Source of the DNA: Isoetes taiwanensis
Taxonomy: Eukaryota; Streptophyta; Lycopodiopsida; Isoetales; Isoetaceae
Assembly (NCBI GenBank): GCA_021234155.1
Contig: JAJEKV010000041.1
Location: forward strand, 9,695,018 to 9,759,017
Direction: 5' to 3'
Length of the DNA stretch: 64,000 nucleotides
Shown here: positions 22,601 to 34,300 of the stretch, one piece after another
Layout: each line of letters starts with the position of its first letter
Numbering within the stretch: position 1 is the first letter of the stretch
Program-made: the position numbers and the translations under genes
The notes under the pieces: generated by a model
Database searches by the model: none
The model's input: only the letters and a program-made list of their open reading frames with translations
What the model was told of the DNA's origin: nothing

Positions 22601-23605
22601 CACTTTTTTGAGCCCGCAAGACACAACACGCCGAGGTCCGAAGTTCTTATTTTTAGACCTCCTTTTTGCGATTGAAGACTGGAGCATATTCGGAGTCGGT
22701 TGGATCCTTATCCACACATCATTTGGAGCTTCCATATCTGCGTGGATCGCGACTTTGTGAAATGAAGGTGTACAATTTGTATGCCCCAAAGACAATTCGC
22801 CCCGTGTGAGCGAACATCCGTACTAACCTCGCTTTTGAAATTTGCAACGCGTGCATATAGAAATCGAAAAGTCCATTCTCCTACAATCCATGCTTTTATA
22901 CATTAAGCAAATTCAAATTTCGAATTGTAGGGGCGGGAAGCTTTTGTATTGGGATGAAGTAAAGATCCCGGTTAATCTTTGGGTTCACATGGACGAATCA
23001 AGGGTTACGGCTTAAAACTTTCTTTTGAACTTGGTGAGGCAAAAATTCAGCCCGTTTTGGAAAATCAGCCCTTGCAAGATCCAACTTGCGTAGCTGATGC
23101 TGGGCCGAATTTTTAATCGGTCGCGACTCTACGAACTCGGCGGAGGGCCTAAACTTCTCCATGTGAACCACCCATAAGGGCGACCCATGCATGGCCTCGA
23201 AATAAAAGTCTGATACAAAGCTTCAACCTACACATTCAAATTTTGAAATGTGGAAGGCGGGAAGCGTGTATGGCCATGGCCTCTAAATGAAAATAGCGCA
23301 AGAATCGATGACACGCACGCTTGGTATCTGACAAACCAAGAGACACCGTCATGAGTTGCCGGTATGCTATAATGCAAGTGGCTTTTTAGAAGCGCCACAT
23401 GTTGCATCAGCCTGTCTGACAACCAACAGAATTAAATACATATGGCGCCATGAATGCGCAATCCCCCTTATTCCGGGAGAATATTCCAAGTAAATCTGTA
23501 ATGATGAGATTTTGGTATCCTAGGTGGCATGGGGAAAAAGGAGCGGAAATATGACGTGGAATGGCTGATAGGAGGCCATTTTGAGACCCCAAATCCGCCC
23601 TAATG
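19602..23605. mobile_element. 4.0 kb TIR insertion inside the TNP2 gene
   Basis: The ends are inverted repeats. From 19602, CATTAGGGC is followed by ATTTGGGGTCTCAAAATGGCC, and 23605 back to 23574 gives the same sequence with two mismatches. Weaker similarity continues to about 60 bp (CCACGTCAT in both). TNP2 coding sequence resumes on either side (VEAL | DLQDCNIMRTLWP). No target duplication is evident and no transposase was recognised inside, so this is a non-autonomous DNA element of unassigned superfamily; a Mutator-like origin is possible. Confidence 0.75.
20400..21840. repeat. Degenerate repeats with a GATCACACCATGCG core
   Basis: The motif GTGGATCACACCATGCGAA (or one change) recurs near 20417, 21180, 21575 and 21772. 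Its partner (TTGATGTGATCC or CGCTTGGTGTGATCC) follows at 50-100 bp. The last two blocks are 197 bp apart and share their flanks (GACAACAAATAAGAAAG). No gene is visible in the rest of the insertion. Confidence 0.6.
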
Positions 23606-25240
23606 CTTCAACACTTAATTTCTCCCAATCCCCAGTCAAATGTCTCCAGAGTGATTGTCCAACATTTTTGAAGATATGCATAGGATCGAGTAGGTGCACA
23701 AGTTTTAGTTCTGGCCAATATTCAAGGCGATTAAATATGGATAAACGTTTCATGCCTGGTGGTGGTATAACATCATCATCATTCGAAGCACCTTGTGATT
23801 CACGCGCCATAGTCCATGTTTCTAACCAATCCTTGGGTGTCCTACGCGTCGGTCGCTTAGTAGCATTTGATCCTCGCATAGGGTGATTGCATGGTAGGTA
23901 CTTTTTGTGTCCGCGATATATTTGCTTGTTAAGGTGCTTGGAGCGATAACAACTCAAATCAGTTCCACATGATGGGCAACCATCCATTCCACTTGTTTGC
24001 AAACTTATATGTAGATAATGAGTTAGCATTTAATAAAAAGAGCATTGGTATCTAAAAAAGACATACCAGAAGCAACACTAAAACCAGGATAATCATGTGT
24101 CGTGAAGCAACATATTGCATGTAATGTGAACTGATGTGGCGTCCTTACTATGTCGTACATTTGGATGCCTTGCCATAATATCTCTAACTCTTCTGTGAGT
24201 GGTTCAATGTACACATCCATGTTCTTTACTTGATGCTTACCTGATAATAGTATGAAATAAATAAAACTTGTGAAAATGACATATTGAAATGTAATAAGGA
24301 CAAACCTGGAACAACAAGTGTCAACATCAAATGTCCGGCTTTAGTTGCCATCCATGGTGGAATATTGTAGTTGACCACAACTATGGGCCACACACTATGT
24401 TTTGACGATAACGTTCCAAAAGGGCAAATTCCATCCATTCCAATAGCAAGGCGTAAATTGCGTGGTTCATCCTTGAATACCCTCCACTTATCTTCTATGT
24501 GTTTCATAGCTTCTCCATCCGCTGGAATTCTTAGAATTCCATCCTTACTTCGATGTGTCACATGGAAATCCATTAATGCAGACAACGATGGAGAACATGT
24601 ATCGTAGACGTGGAATTATGGGCATATGCCGCAAAACTTTTCTAGGAACATTTTTCTTCTTCATATCCATCTTATAGCGTGGCTCCTTGCCTTTTGGACA
24701 CTCATGTAATGTTGCATATGCATTCCGGTACAATACACAATCGTTTGGGCAGGCATCAATGCAATTATATTCCAACCCTAATGCATGCAAAATTTCTCTT
24801 GCTTCTCTCCTTGTTTCGGGAAGACAATGACCACTAGGTAGTATCTTACTTAGCAAGCTACAAAATAAAATGCAGTCATCACCTACAAGTGATAAATGAA
24901 TTCATAAGAAAATAACTCATTCAAACAAATAACATACCTAAATAGCTTGGTTACACTATTATTACTCCATGCAAATTTGTGCTGAAGATTTAGGATTAGC
25001 AAGCATGTTGCAAGACGTGACATCCTAGCCCCAGGATATAGTGGTTTGCCTGCCTCATCTTTTAGAATACTTGCATCTTCTTTATTGCCTTCATCGTTGG
25101 CCTCCTCATTGGCATCATCATTATCTCCATCTATAATAGGGTAATAATTGTCAATAGCTTCAATTAAACGGTCTCTCGGGATCTCATTTCTGTTGCGGAT
25201 GTTGGTTTGAGCTTGATGTAGACTCTTGATGGGCGCAATA

Positions 25241-25547
25241 TTGCCACATTAGTGCAACATTTATTAAACTAGCAAAACTTGTTATATTGATATTCAATAT
25301 TCTAGAAGGGAATAATCATCATGCAAAGCATTATGCAATGAACTAGTATGCAATTTTGTCCTCCCTAGTCCCCCCCGCTCGAGCCTACAAAAAGTTAAAA
25401 TCCAAAAAGAATATTTCCAACAACCGAATATCATATGATTAATGGAGCAATTGCATTAGACACAGGAAATAGTATTTGGCATGCATATAAAGGTAATAGA
25501 AAATAAAACAAATTTTTTTAGTTAATCATAAATCTAATTTCTAATAG
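25241..25547. other. Spacer between the SET-like gene and TNP2
   Basis: AT-rich, about 300 bp. Nothing was recognised beyond a C-rich patch near 25365-25385. It may be a promoter, an intergenic region or an intron. Confidence 0.4.
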
Positions 25548-26813
25548 TCACAAAGTTTTTTCTTCACATAGCTTTCTTTTTGGCCTCCCTAGTGGAACAA
25601 TGAGGGCACCCCCGTTTACCTCCCTACGTCTCCGAGTTGGCATGGGTCGTTGAAAACTATAGTTAATAAAAATCTCATCCCCCGGTTTCAAATTTTTAAT
25701 AGTGCAAATGCGCACATAAAATCCAGAATGGCCATTCATGTGACTGGAATCATGAATATCCGTCTCCTCAAAAATAGCATTAGACAACTCCAGATGACCA
25801 TGTGAACTGTTAATAAGACCAGCAATATTTCCATGCACACTAGGACGCCCATCTATGTAAATCTTGTCAGATGGTGCCACATCTTCTCCATCTTCCTTCC
25901 TTTTTGCCAATTGGCACCAATTCTTTACTAGTCCATAGGTCGACATGCTAGGCATGAATGATGCTAATCTTAACCAAACACCCCAACTATATTCGGTCCC
26001 TCCATATGCCATTAGAGTCGTCAGATTTTCAAGATTTTTATACACACTTTCTAAAATATATAAACCCCTTCCTGCCTCCAGAATTTTTCTGGATGGCGCA
26101 ATCATATATCGACGTCCCCAATAAATGAATTCTTCCAACATAAGTGGGAGTTGTCCTTCCCAACAACCAAATATTTTACGATTGAATGGAACAATTGCAT
26201 TCCTAAGACTATCTGGCATATGAGCATGGTAATCCTCATCAGTCTCGTTGACATGTGCAAGAGAATATTCATTTGTGCTAAACCAAGCCTTGATTGAAAG
26301 TGCTGCAGATGCTCCCCTTGTCCGTCCTCGTACTTATGGAGTCTCTACTACCATTCTTTCTCTATCACTCGAGGAGGTACTCCGTTCATGACATTTACGA
26401 AGCCGAACCCTAGGTGGTGTAGATGAGGATGTGGAAGGAGATACGATTCGATGTTCACGTGCAATTTGTGTGTTCTTGTGCAACCCCCTCATGTACTGCA
26501 AAACTAAATAAATTCTAACATGGCCAATAATTTGATTATAAAGAAAAGAGTTTGATACCTCATCGGCTTTTTTCCGCATCTGTCGTTCAGAATAATCAGG
26601 GGGCGGTGCATCTGGACACCACCCAAACCTTATTTTATGATCTTCTCTAACACTGTACTCCAATTTTTTCGAACCCCGACACGTGAGACACCAACAAGGC
26701 CATTTGGCCTGATATAATCTTTGGATGGGGTCGAGTCTTATATTCTCTGATCGTGCACCCTTACTCGAGTGTGAAGAGGAAGAGTCCATACTGCATTTAA
26801 TTAACAAATGCAT
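25548..26813 (-). pseudogene. SET-like-domain gene carried upstream of TNP2
   Basis: The frame from 26219 to TGA at 25548 encodes a SET-like domain: SRKILEAGRGLYI, LMAYGG, IDGRPSVHGNIAGLINSS, SNAIFEE, FYVRICTIKNLKPGDEIFINYSF. GNIAGLINSS stands where histone methyltransferases have GNxARFxNHSC, so the cofactor/catalytic motif is diverged. The same frame is open upstream to 26813 except for one TAA at 26334-26336. That upstream part carries WPCWCLTCRGSKKL, a zinc-binding-like motif reminiscent of the CxxC segment at CACTA transposase N-termini. A 63 bp GT-AG segment (about 26498-26560) could be an intron that keeps frame. Known SET domains methylate lysines; activity is not claimed here. Gene capture, or a lineage-specific CACTA protein, is inferred. 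Confidence 0.65.
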
Positions 26814-26850
26814 TATTAAGATGTTGTTTTATAGAAAAAATATAACAAAA

Positions 26851-27033
26851 TCAAGCTAACCGTTGTTTTCGACGAGTGAGATGTATTCTTTTCTTTCTTG
26901 AAGGCCCTACACTCGATTCAGTTGACTCACTTGATGATGCAACACTTGCATTTCCACTTGATGAACTCGATTCACTTGACTCACTTGATGATGTAACATT
27001 TGTGTTTCCACTTGATGAAGAGCCCATCCTCAT
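26851..27033 (-). CDS. Ser-rich first exon, probably of the SET-like gene
   Basis: This 60-codon frame begins with an ATG at 27033. It encodes a Ser/Glu-rich stretch made by a ~60 bp tandem duplication (about 26915-27020), then a basic tail (KKRIHLTRRKQR) resembling a nuclear localisation signal. A GT donor follows the basic codons (GGTTAGC near 26865). An AG acceptor (ATGCAG) sits near 26795, just before the next coding block. Assignment to the SET-like gene is inferred from order and splice signals. Confidence 0.45.
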   Translation of the reverse strand: MRMGSSSSGNTNVTSSSESSESSSSSGNASVASSSESTESSVGPSRKKRIHLTRRKQRLA

Positions 27034-28235
27034 GAATGTAAAAAATATTAGTTTTACATTAGAGGGAAAGGGTAAGAACTTGCTATGTTAAGCCTATGTA
27101 ATTACTAGTCCAAAATCTCCTTTGGTCCTCTCACCATGTTAAAGACATTGTGTTCCTACTTCATTATTTTCTCACTTTATCTTTGCTATGTAATTAGTAG
27201 TCCAACACTTTATCCTTGCTATGTAATTAGTTACTAATTACATAGCCATGAATGATCCTATGATACATTATATTTGGACAATATCTAAATCTCAAAGACA
27301 AATGTACTAGTCCGTTAAGAGTTTAAAATACAAGGTATGGACACAGTCTATGGGATCATTTATGCCTAATGAGTAGGGCCATTTCTCGAGTCATTTACTA
27401 CCCAAATATTAAACTAGAAGCTCACGTGATTAGGCTAAGCATTGTTTTTGCGCCTAATGAGTATGACATATACTTAGCCATGTGGTTTCTATTAGAAAAT
27501 GATTTCATTCTCAAACTTGAAATATTCGATAGGCTAGGCCATGTGTTTCTCATTCATAGGATCATTCATAGGATCATGTGACAAAACAATGTGACGAAAT
27601 TTTCGTCACTATTTTGGCAAATTATACATGAATTTTTTACGGTTCCCGCCTAATCAATTAATGAGTGTCAACCACTAAAAATCAAGAAAACAAAGAACTG
27701 CGTCCCACCTTGAGATCCGACGGCCTCCTCCTCCTCATTGATGCGCTGCCAAATGATGAAATGAGAAGAACCTGATAGAAGCGATAGAAGCAATTGCTTG
27801 CTGCTAGAAGAGAAGAACGGTGGAGGAATAGGTGTCAAGCATCGATTGTAGTCTTTTTTTGGCAACTTTTAGCTAAAACCAAGAACTAACGGGCATTACA
27901 TTTTTCTGTTCTTCAAGAAGATCACAACACACGGGAGTCATTTCAAGGAGATCACAACACAGGGGAGCCATTCACAGGAACTAGAGCAAAAACACGGATC
28001 AGGTAAGTTCATTTCTGGGAGTCTGATTATCAGGGATGTCTGGTTTTGCATTTGTTTGCCACTTCGCTTGTTGTTTTTCTGAAATAAAGTTTTCTAATCC
28101 ATCCTGCCATTCCCGAAACTGAAGAAAGTTACACCCTTATAGCTTTCTTTGCGGGCATGCCCATGTAATATTGCGGGCTTATGCATGCAGTGTGTCTTGT
28201 GCCCAATGTTCGATACTTACTGCCTATGATTCTCA
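27034..28235. other. AT-rich spacer without recognised genes
   Basis: It contains a perfect 14 bp-arm palindrome (27218-27246, GCTATGTAATTAGT and its complement) and a second small palindrome GTGACGAAA/TTTCGTCAC at about 27590-27608. A 65-codon minus-strand frame lies at 27668-27865 and is unrecognised. The outer CACTA terminus should lie here if present, but was not found. Confidence 0.4.
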
Positions 28236-28514
28236 ATGCTTCAACTATTAACGGGAAAGGAGGACGATGATATATATAAAATAGTTGATCATGATGTTGA
28301 CCATGAATCCTTGAATGATGTTTTAGATTCTAGTGCTGAAGAATGGCCTTTATTTGGAGGCTATGCAGATGGTTGCCTTGCTCTTAGATGCACCGAAAGA
28401 TCAAGCAGCAACAGGCCAAATTTGGAAATTGATATATTGAACATTCTAGAGAGGATAAAGGAGTCTTGTGATGATCTTTTTCACGTCAATGATCTCAAAT
28501 TTTTCCTTATCTAA
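28236..28514 (+). pseudogene. C-terminal fragment of a plant protein kinase domain
   Basis: The 92-codon frame reads MLQLLTGKE, then LNDVLDSSAEEWPL, then GCLALRCTERSSSNRPNLEIDIL and ILERIKESC. This is the last subdomain (XI) of a receptor-like or U-box-associated plant kinase; ALRCTE...NRP is the diagnostic stretch. There is an in-frame stop just upstream and no catalytic HRD or DFG segment in the window, so it is a fragment or a last exon cut off from its gene. It lies on the strand opposite to the flanking elements, between the CACTA remains and LTR4. Confidence 0.7.
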
Positions 28515-28853
28515 GAATGCGCAGACCGGATGAATGCCCTAGTAAAAGACACACCAAAAAAATGTTTATTGTTCTGTGATTGTACTATAGAGTTTTTCTC
28601 TGGTCTGATACTGTGATCCCATCCGTCTTTCTTAGATCTAAGGCCCTTTTTGCATGGATGGCAGTATTTATTTTGGCAACATACTGCAGCATGAGAATTT
28701 ACATATACATTATTAAGCTGAACTTGTGTTCATAATGTACTGGATTCCTGTTTTTGAGAAAGGGGTTGTTGTTTTTGATAACATATTTTTTCTGAAAATT
28801 TTTACATTATAATTTTCATATGAGAACATTCTGTCCTTGAATGACATGGAAAT
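28515..28853. other. AT-rich flank of the chromovirus 3' LTR
   Basis: No gene is seen. The last five bases (GAAAT, 28849-28853) are the candidate target duplication of the LTR element to the right; its partner lies outside the window. Confidence 0.4.
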
Positions 28854-30437
28854 TGTGACGTCCCCTACCCGTATACGATGCCCGCACCGTATACAAACAG
28901 GAGTTCTTCCCCCATACCAGCTCCATGCTGATACAGGGCCCTCCACATGTCACTATGACCGTACTGGGTCTCCAGTGGGAAGAGTGAAGGGGTCATTCTA
29001 CCCCGTCTCCCTCAGGGCCTACCTAGCTGCGGAAGCGTAAACATACCTGTCAGTATACAACATAATCAGATATCCACCTCGAAGGGTGGTGCATCAACAT
29101 CTGCATAGACAATGATCAGCATCATACATAGGGGTCCTACCCAAGGCTCGGACTTCGAAGGGATGGTCGACGGCTTGGGTCTCGGAAGAGTTCATTGCGG
29201 GCGCATGTAATTCATGGCAATGGATTTGGGCGGCATAAGAACATAGCATAGGGTTGTCCACTCCATCCGCCCCCCTCATTGCACACTTTGCGAGTAGGCT
29301 GAAAAGTGTCGGGACTTCAGAGTTCACGGATGCATAGCCAAGGGGCTATTCACGGGTCTCATCTTCCCAGTTCGATGGGGCAGGGAAGGGATCACTCCCT
29401 CCAGAGATCTACATGCTGACTCAAGGTGACTAGAGGGCCACTGCCCGTCTTCGACTGAACCCACTGGAAAGTGTACACCACTTCACGGGTGTCGAGTCCA
29501 TGCCTTACCCGCACTCAGTGGTAAGCCATTAGACCTAGTCACAATGATCCCTGGTAGACCTTACACACCAGAGGGATCGTTCAAGAGTCAGGACATGAAC
29601 CCCCTTCTTAGCCAGTCTGGCCCCTTCACCCACAACCAGGTGTGGTTCTTGTACACATGCGAATCTCTGATTATTGCTAGAGAGGCTACTCTAGGAGCAT
29701 CAACTACCAAGCTTTAGGGCCTCTACCCCCCCTTCCCAATACAAGGAGTTCACAGAGATACATCATCCATATACATCACAGAAGAACTAAAGAACTAGAT
29801 CTAATCTATATCATAGAGTTAGGTTCTTTAGTTAGTGTCTAGGATCTGAGACCTTAGATGGCTACTATGGGCAATTTAATAGGCTAAACCTACTGATTCT
29901 ATGACTGGAAGATGGTTTAGGCTATTGAATTGACTAAATACCTGATCCTTGGGTTGCTCATCCTGACCTGAGTTCGACCATCCTGCTGAACTGCTCGAAT
30001 CAAGGGAAACTAATGGTGCAATTCGCTTAGACAGAGTCTGGGAGGTGGTTTTGGCTCCTGGGGCAGCCAAAACAGAGCTCTAAAACCCTATGGACGAAAA
30101 TAGCAAGTTAGAGTTTTTCTAACCTAAATAGACAAGGGTTTAGGACTAGGGTTTCCAATTATCCCTTTAAGCATGTGGGATAATTGGGAATGGGCCCACT
30201 TGCCTTTAATGGCTAGGTAGCAAAATGTGCCCACATGGAAAGGTGTGCCCACATTAATGTGCACATTGGTAAATGTGCACATTAATAATAATTGCACATA
30301 CCTAGCAAGTTGCCCCCTAGGGGCTACTCACTGGCTACTGCGATCGATGCGGCGTCGTCGAGGGGGTGGCGGTAATGCGGCGTGACGAGGCGATGCAATA
30401 TCGTCCGGGACCGTGATCATCGTGTTGGAGCGTCACA
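28854..30437 (-). repeat. LTR4: complete 3' LTR of a chromovirus
   Basis: This 1584 bp LTR has plus-strand termini TGTGACGTCC and GGAGCGTCACA. On the minus strand it starts right after a polypurine tract and internal sequence lies to its right, so it is a 3' LTR. No primer-binding site flanks its left side. It shares the terminal TGTGACG/CGTCACA bases and a conserved block (29250-29294) with LTR1-3, which places it in a related family. Confidence 0.88.
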
Positions 30438-30448
30438 TTCCCCACCTT
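30438..30448 (-). promoter_or_regulatory. Polypurine tract of the chromovirus
   Basis: The minus strand reads AAGGTGGGGAA directly before the LTR start TGTGACGCTCC. Similar tracts (AAGGTGGGGAGAA type) recur at the left edge of every array unit. Confidence 0.85.
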
Positions 30449-31328
30449 GAAATGATGCTGTCCGCAGCATCGTGGGTCTTCCCACCTTAGAAACGTCCTA
30501 ATCTGCAACCAACTTGATGCATACAATATACTATTATAATACCTACACATTTATTAAAATTACTCTAAGGTAATATTTTTAGAACATTATTACGCCTTTA
30601 ACTTATGAAATAACTTATCAATTCATAACATCCTTAAAACAAGTTATTCAATAATTCACTTATCATGATAATTTAATTTATCAAATTTTTAACATTTAAG
30701 TATATATAATTATCGTTCGAGGGTACTCTTCATTCCTTGCAACACATTCCAACAAAATTTGTGTTGCAAGTCTTGTCTTCGACCTCCTTGCCCTCAGGGC
30801 GCTCTATTGGCCGGTCGATACTACGTTAGTATCATTTAATTATTAATAAAATTTTTGGTTATATGGTGACCACCCCACCTATCTACATGGATGCATGGCT
30901 AATCTCGGCGTAGGAAGAGGGTGAATCTTCCATTATGGCCGTGGAATGGCGCCCTATATGCCTATATGCGCTCATGCCTACACCTCTAGTTGCCCGGCGT
31001 GGAGGATATCCTTCCCATTATATGGGCGTGAAGGATAGATTCCTCCTATCAAAGCATATATGGGGCTAAAGGTGCCTTTCCTATCAATGCATTCCTCAAT
31101 GACCTCCTTTCTTCGAGGTCGTCTACTTCGTGGGACAGTAGACTTTCTAATCTACCTTCCACTCATCCAAGCGGGCAGCGGTCATGCCTACATTGACATT
31201 ACACCGCCCTAGAGATCACCGTAGTGGTCCCATCATCGGTAATAACGCATGCGCCCGATACCCTAGCATAGGTGGCATCGTAGATTAATCTTAACTACAC
31301 ATAGAATTACTCTTAACTACACATAGAA

Positions 31329-34300
31329 TTACTCTACACAAATCGACATGCTCGAGGCGATTTCTTGGAGATGACCTTGCCGTCCCATTGCTCCATAAAG
31401 CGTAGGTGCTTTGCTTTACTAGATCTTTCTTAAGTACATATGTCGCGTCGTCCACTGGCAAGTGTTTCCACTTGACCAAATATTGGAGGAACTCTGATCT
31501 CCTCGTTTTCTTAAAGGCTTTATCAAGAATCAATTCTGGAACTATTTCCAGCTGCTCCTCCGTCATTTCCAACAACGTTGGAGTGTCCAAGACTTCGTCT
31601 GGATTTGGAGTATGCTTCTTCAACAAACTTACGTGGAAGACCTTATGAATCTTTAGGTGTGCTGGCAAGTCTAATTTGTAGGATTGATTACCTACTCTCT
31701 TGAGTATTCTGAAGGGTCCAGCCCACCTTGGAGCAAGCTTCTTGCAATTACCGATGCGGAGCTTCGCCTGCTTCACCTTGATCTTGAATCATACATCGTC
31801 TCCAACTCGGAACTCTCTGACTGTTCGATGCTTGTCGGCGATGCTCTTCTGTCGACTCCTTGCTGCCAGAAGATACCCTCGAACTTCCTCCACGAGCTGC
31901 TGCATGTCGGACAACATCTGCTGCGAAACTTCTACTTTTGACACGGGATTGTGCCAAGTGTCTGGAGTTAGGCATTGATAGCCGTAATTGATCATAAACG
32001 GCGACATTTGGGATGATTCTTGCTTGGTGCTATTGTAGGCAAACTCCACCAAGTGAATAAATTCTTCCCACATACCTTGCTTGTTCGGACATAGTTTAGT
32101 AGCATGTCCTCCATAATCTGTTGAGTCCTCTCGTTTTGGCCATCCGTGGAGGATGATAGGCGTGCTCATGGATAGCTTGGTCTGAATCGTCAGTAAAGAG
32201 GTCTTGCCAAAAGGCACTCATGAACCGGATCCACGTCGGAGATAATCTCCTTGGCATGCCATGAAGCACGAAGATTTCTTTGGTGAAGAGCTTTTCTTGT
32301 ATCCATAGCCGTGATCGTGGTTCCGCGGGGCACAAAATGTGCCATTTTACCGACAACTTATGCACTACTACCATCAAAGCGTCTTTCCCTCTTACGGTCC
32401 TTGGGAGTCACGTGATGAAATCCATGCTGATTACCTCCCACTTAGCGTTTGGCCTTTGCTAATGGCTCCAATGCCCACGGAATTGAACTGCTTCTGCCTT
32501 TAATCTGACGACATAGGTGACATTCCTTGATGTAGCGAGCTACCGCTTCTTCATTCACGGCCAATAATAGCTGCTGCGACTTTTGAAATATGTTTTCATG
32601 AATCCGCATGGCCAGCTATTGGGCTGTTGTCGTGTCATGGAGGATCAATTTCCTTACCCCACGATGATTGAGACACGCATAAAGCTTGTTCTTATGGTAT
32701 AACAGGTTGCCCTCCTTCTTATAATGTTTGAAGGCTTCGCTCTTTATCTGTTCTAGCCTCCCTAGAGAGGCTTGCCCATACTTACGAAATCCCCATCCGT
32801 TGGCAAGGACTCTTCAATCTTCTTACCAAAGTCATTTGGAGAGCGTCGAAATTACATTGCAATGCACTCTAGTTGTCGGGGATGCCTTGAAAGCATCTGC
32901 TACCACGTTGAGCTTCCACGGCTTGTAGACTATATCAAAGTCATACTCTTCAAGGAACTCCATCCACCTTCTACGCCTCAAGGTTGAGGTGTGGATTTTG
33001 CGTGAATACATCCGGAGGCTCGATGGTGCGTATCCAATTGGAACTTCCTTCCCAAAAGATAGTGCCTCCAAATTCTTAATGCCCACGACAATGGCAAGCA
33101 ATTCTGATCGATCGTAAGGGTGGCAGCGTTTCGGCGTGGTTCATCTTCACGAGGTAAATGCGCGCTACCACGCTCTTCTTGCATGAACCTTTTTTGTAGC
33201 TATCTTACTGCATCGCGTGGCTACAAGCTTATCTTTCTACGGGTCCGGCAGGGTTAAGACTGGGGCGGTTGTTAATGCTTCTTTCAACAATTCAAACCCT
33301 GCTTGGGCTTTCTTGTGCCAATGCTCTGCCCAATCTTTCACTTTCTCCGCCCTCGTTAAGTCTGTTAGCGGGGCCGCTATCTTAGCAAAGTTCTTCACGA
33401 ACTTCTGTAGTACCCTGCCGGCAGAAAACTTCGACCTCATGCACATTCTTCGGTGCGACCCTTTGAATGGCGGCTTCAATCTTAGCGAAGTCCGTCGAGA
33501 TTCCTTCGCTGAGATCACATGACCAAGGTATTCCACCTTCTCCGGGTTGCGGCGGCGCCGACAAGCGGCCGCATAAACGGGGTGCCTCTTCAACTTCTCC
33601 AGCACTCTCCTTAAGTGTTGCACATGCTCTTCAAGGGATCTGCTATACACCAGAATGTCGTCAAAGAAAACTATCACAAAGGTGTCTAGGAACTCCCTGA
33701 AGATGTCGTTCATGAGCCTCATGAACGTTGCTAGGGCGTTTGATAAGCCAAAAGGCATTACCGTGAATTCATAGTGCCCGTACCGCGTTCTGAAAGCGGT
33801 TTTATGAATATCTTCTTCCTTTATCCGGATCTGATGATATCCTGACCTTAAGTCGATTTTGGAGAAGACCTTTGCCCCTTGGAGCTGATCCATCAAGTCA
33901 TCCGATCTAGGGGAGCGATATACTTGTTCTTAATGGTGTGCTTGTTCAACTGCCTATAGTCTATGCACATCCTCAAACTACCATCCTTCTTCTTGACAAA
34001 AGAATATAGGTGCTCCGGCAATTGAGACCGTGTAGGTTAAAGCACGGCGTCGCGTTCGTTTTCCATACTTAACGTACCATACCCATACGTACTGTCGTAC
34101 TTATTCATTTTGTGCATCAAATAGGAACAAAATTTTTTTTTTGGTTTGTTGTTTATTGTTTGCGTCGTCTGGTCGCGTACTTATAAGTACGGTACAGTAC
34201 AGTGCGATGCTTTTATAGGTACTGTCGCAAGTACTTTCAAAAAAATGAAAAAAATAATTTTTTTTTTAACGTGTCGTCACCGTTATTTTTATGGTACCGC

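Larger units (their letters stand above)
17928..25240 (-). pseudogene. TNP2-type CACTA transposase gene, degenerate and interrupted
   Basis: Minus-strand exons, approximate: 25230-24938 (LYPGARMSRLATCL), 24857-24306, 24240-24067, 23991-23606, then after a 4 kb insertion 19601-19367, 19299-19227, 19155-18489 and 18430-17928. Landmarks are CPNDCVLYRN and KNVPRKVLRHMPIIPRL, the catalytic-domain segments GMDGICPFGTLSS and HLLDPMHIFKNV, a DUF4218-like region (RWMFFLERYMKVLKGYIRQ, ARPEGSMTEG) and a DUF4216-like C-terminus (NYVGQITNIIDVDF). Introns fit GT-AG. Defects are a one-base shift near 24592, a lost zinc-ligand Cys (CPKGKE) and the insertion in the exon after VEAL. It catalyses cut-and-paste of CACTA elements, but this copy is very probably dead. 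Confidence 0.85.
17137..27033 (-). mobile_element. CACTA (En/Spm) DNA transposon, one terminus recognised
   Basis: The left end is CACTACAAGAGAAC (17137-17150), a typical CACTA terminus. It is followed by dense subterminal repeats, then TNP2-type transposase and a SET-domain gene on the minus strand. No matching terminus (TTGTAGTG) was found up to 28853, so the right end is missing, diverged or misassembled; the end given is the outermost coding position. It interrupts LTR3 at 17136. Confidence 0.8.

Noticed and set aside
25548-26219. Part of the TNP2 catalytic domain
   Set aside because: The motifs are SET-like and a stop codon at 25548 separates it from the TNP2 frame, which begins near 25230.
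27668-27865. 65-codon minus-strand frame as a first exon
   Set aside because: Ser/Leu-rich low-complexity sequence without splice or homology support.
28236-28514. Intact kinase gene
   Set aside because: Only the C-terminal subdomain is present, with an upstream in-frame stop and no catalytic motifs in the window.
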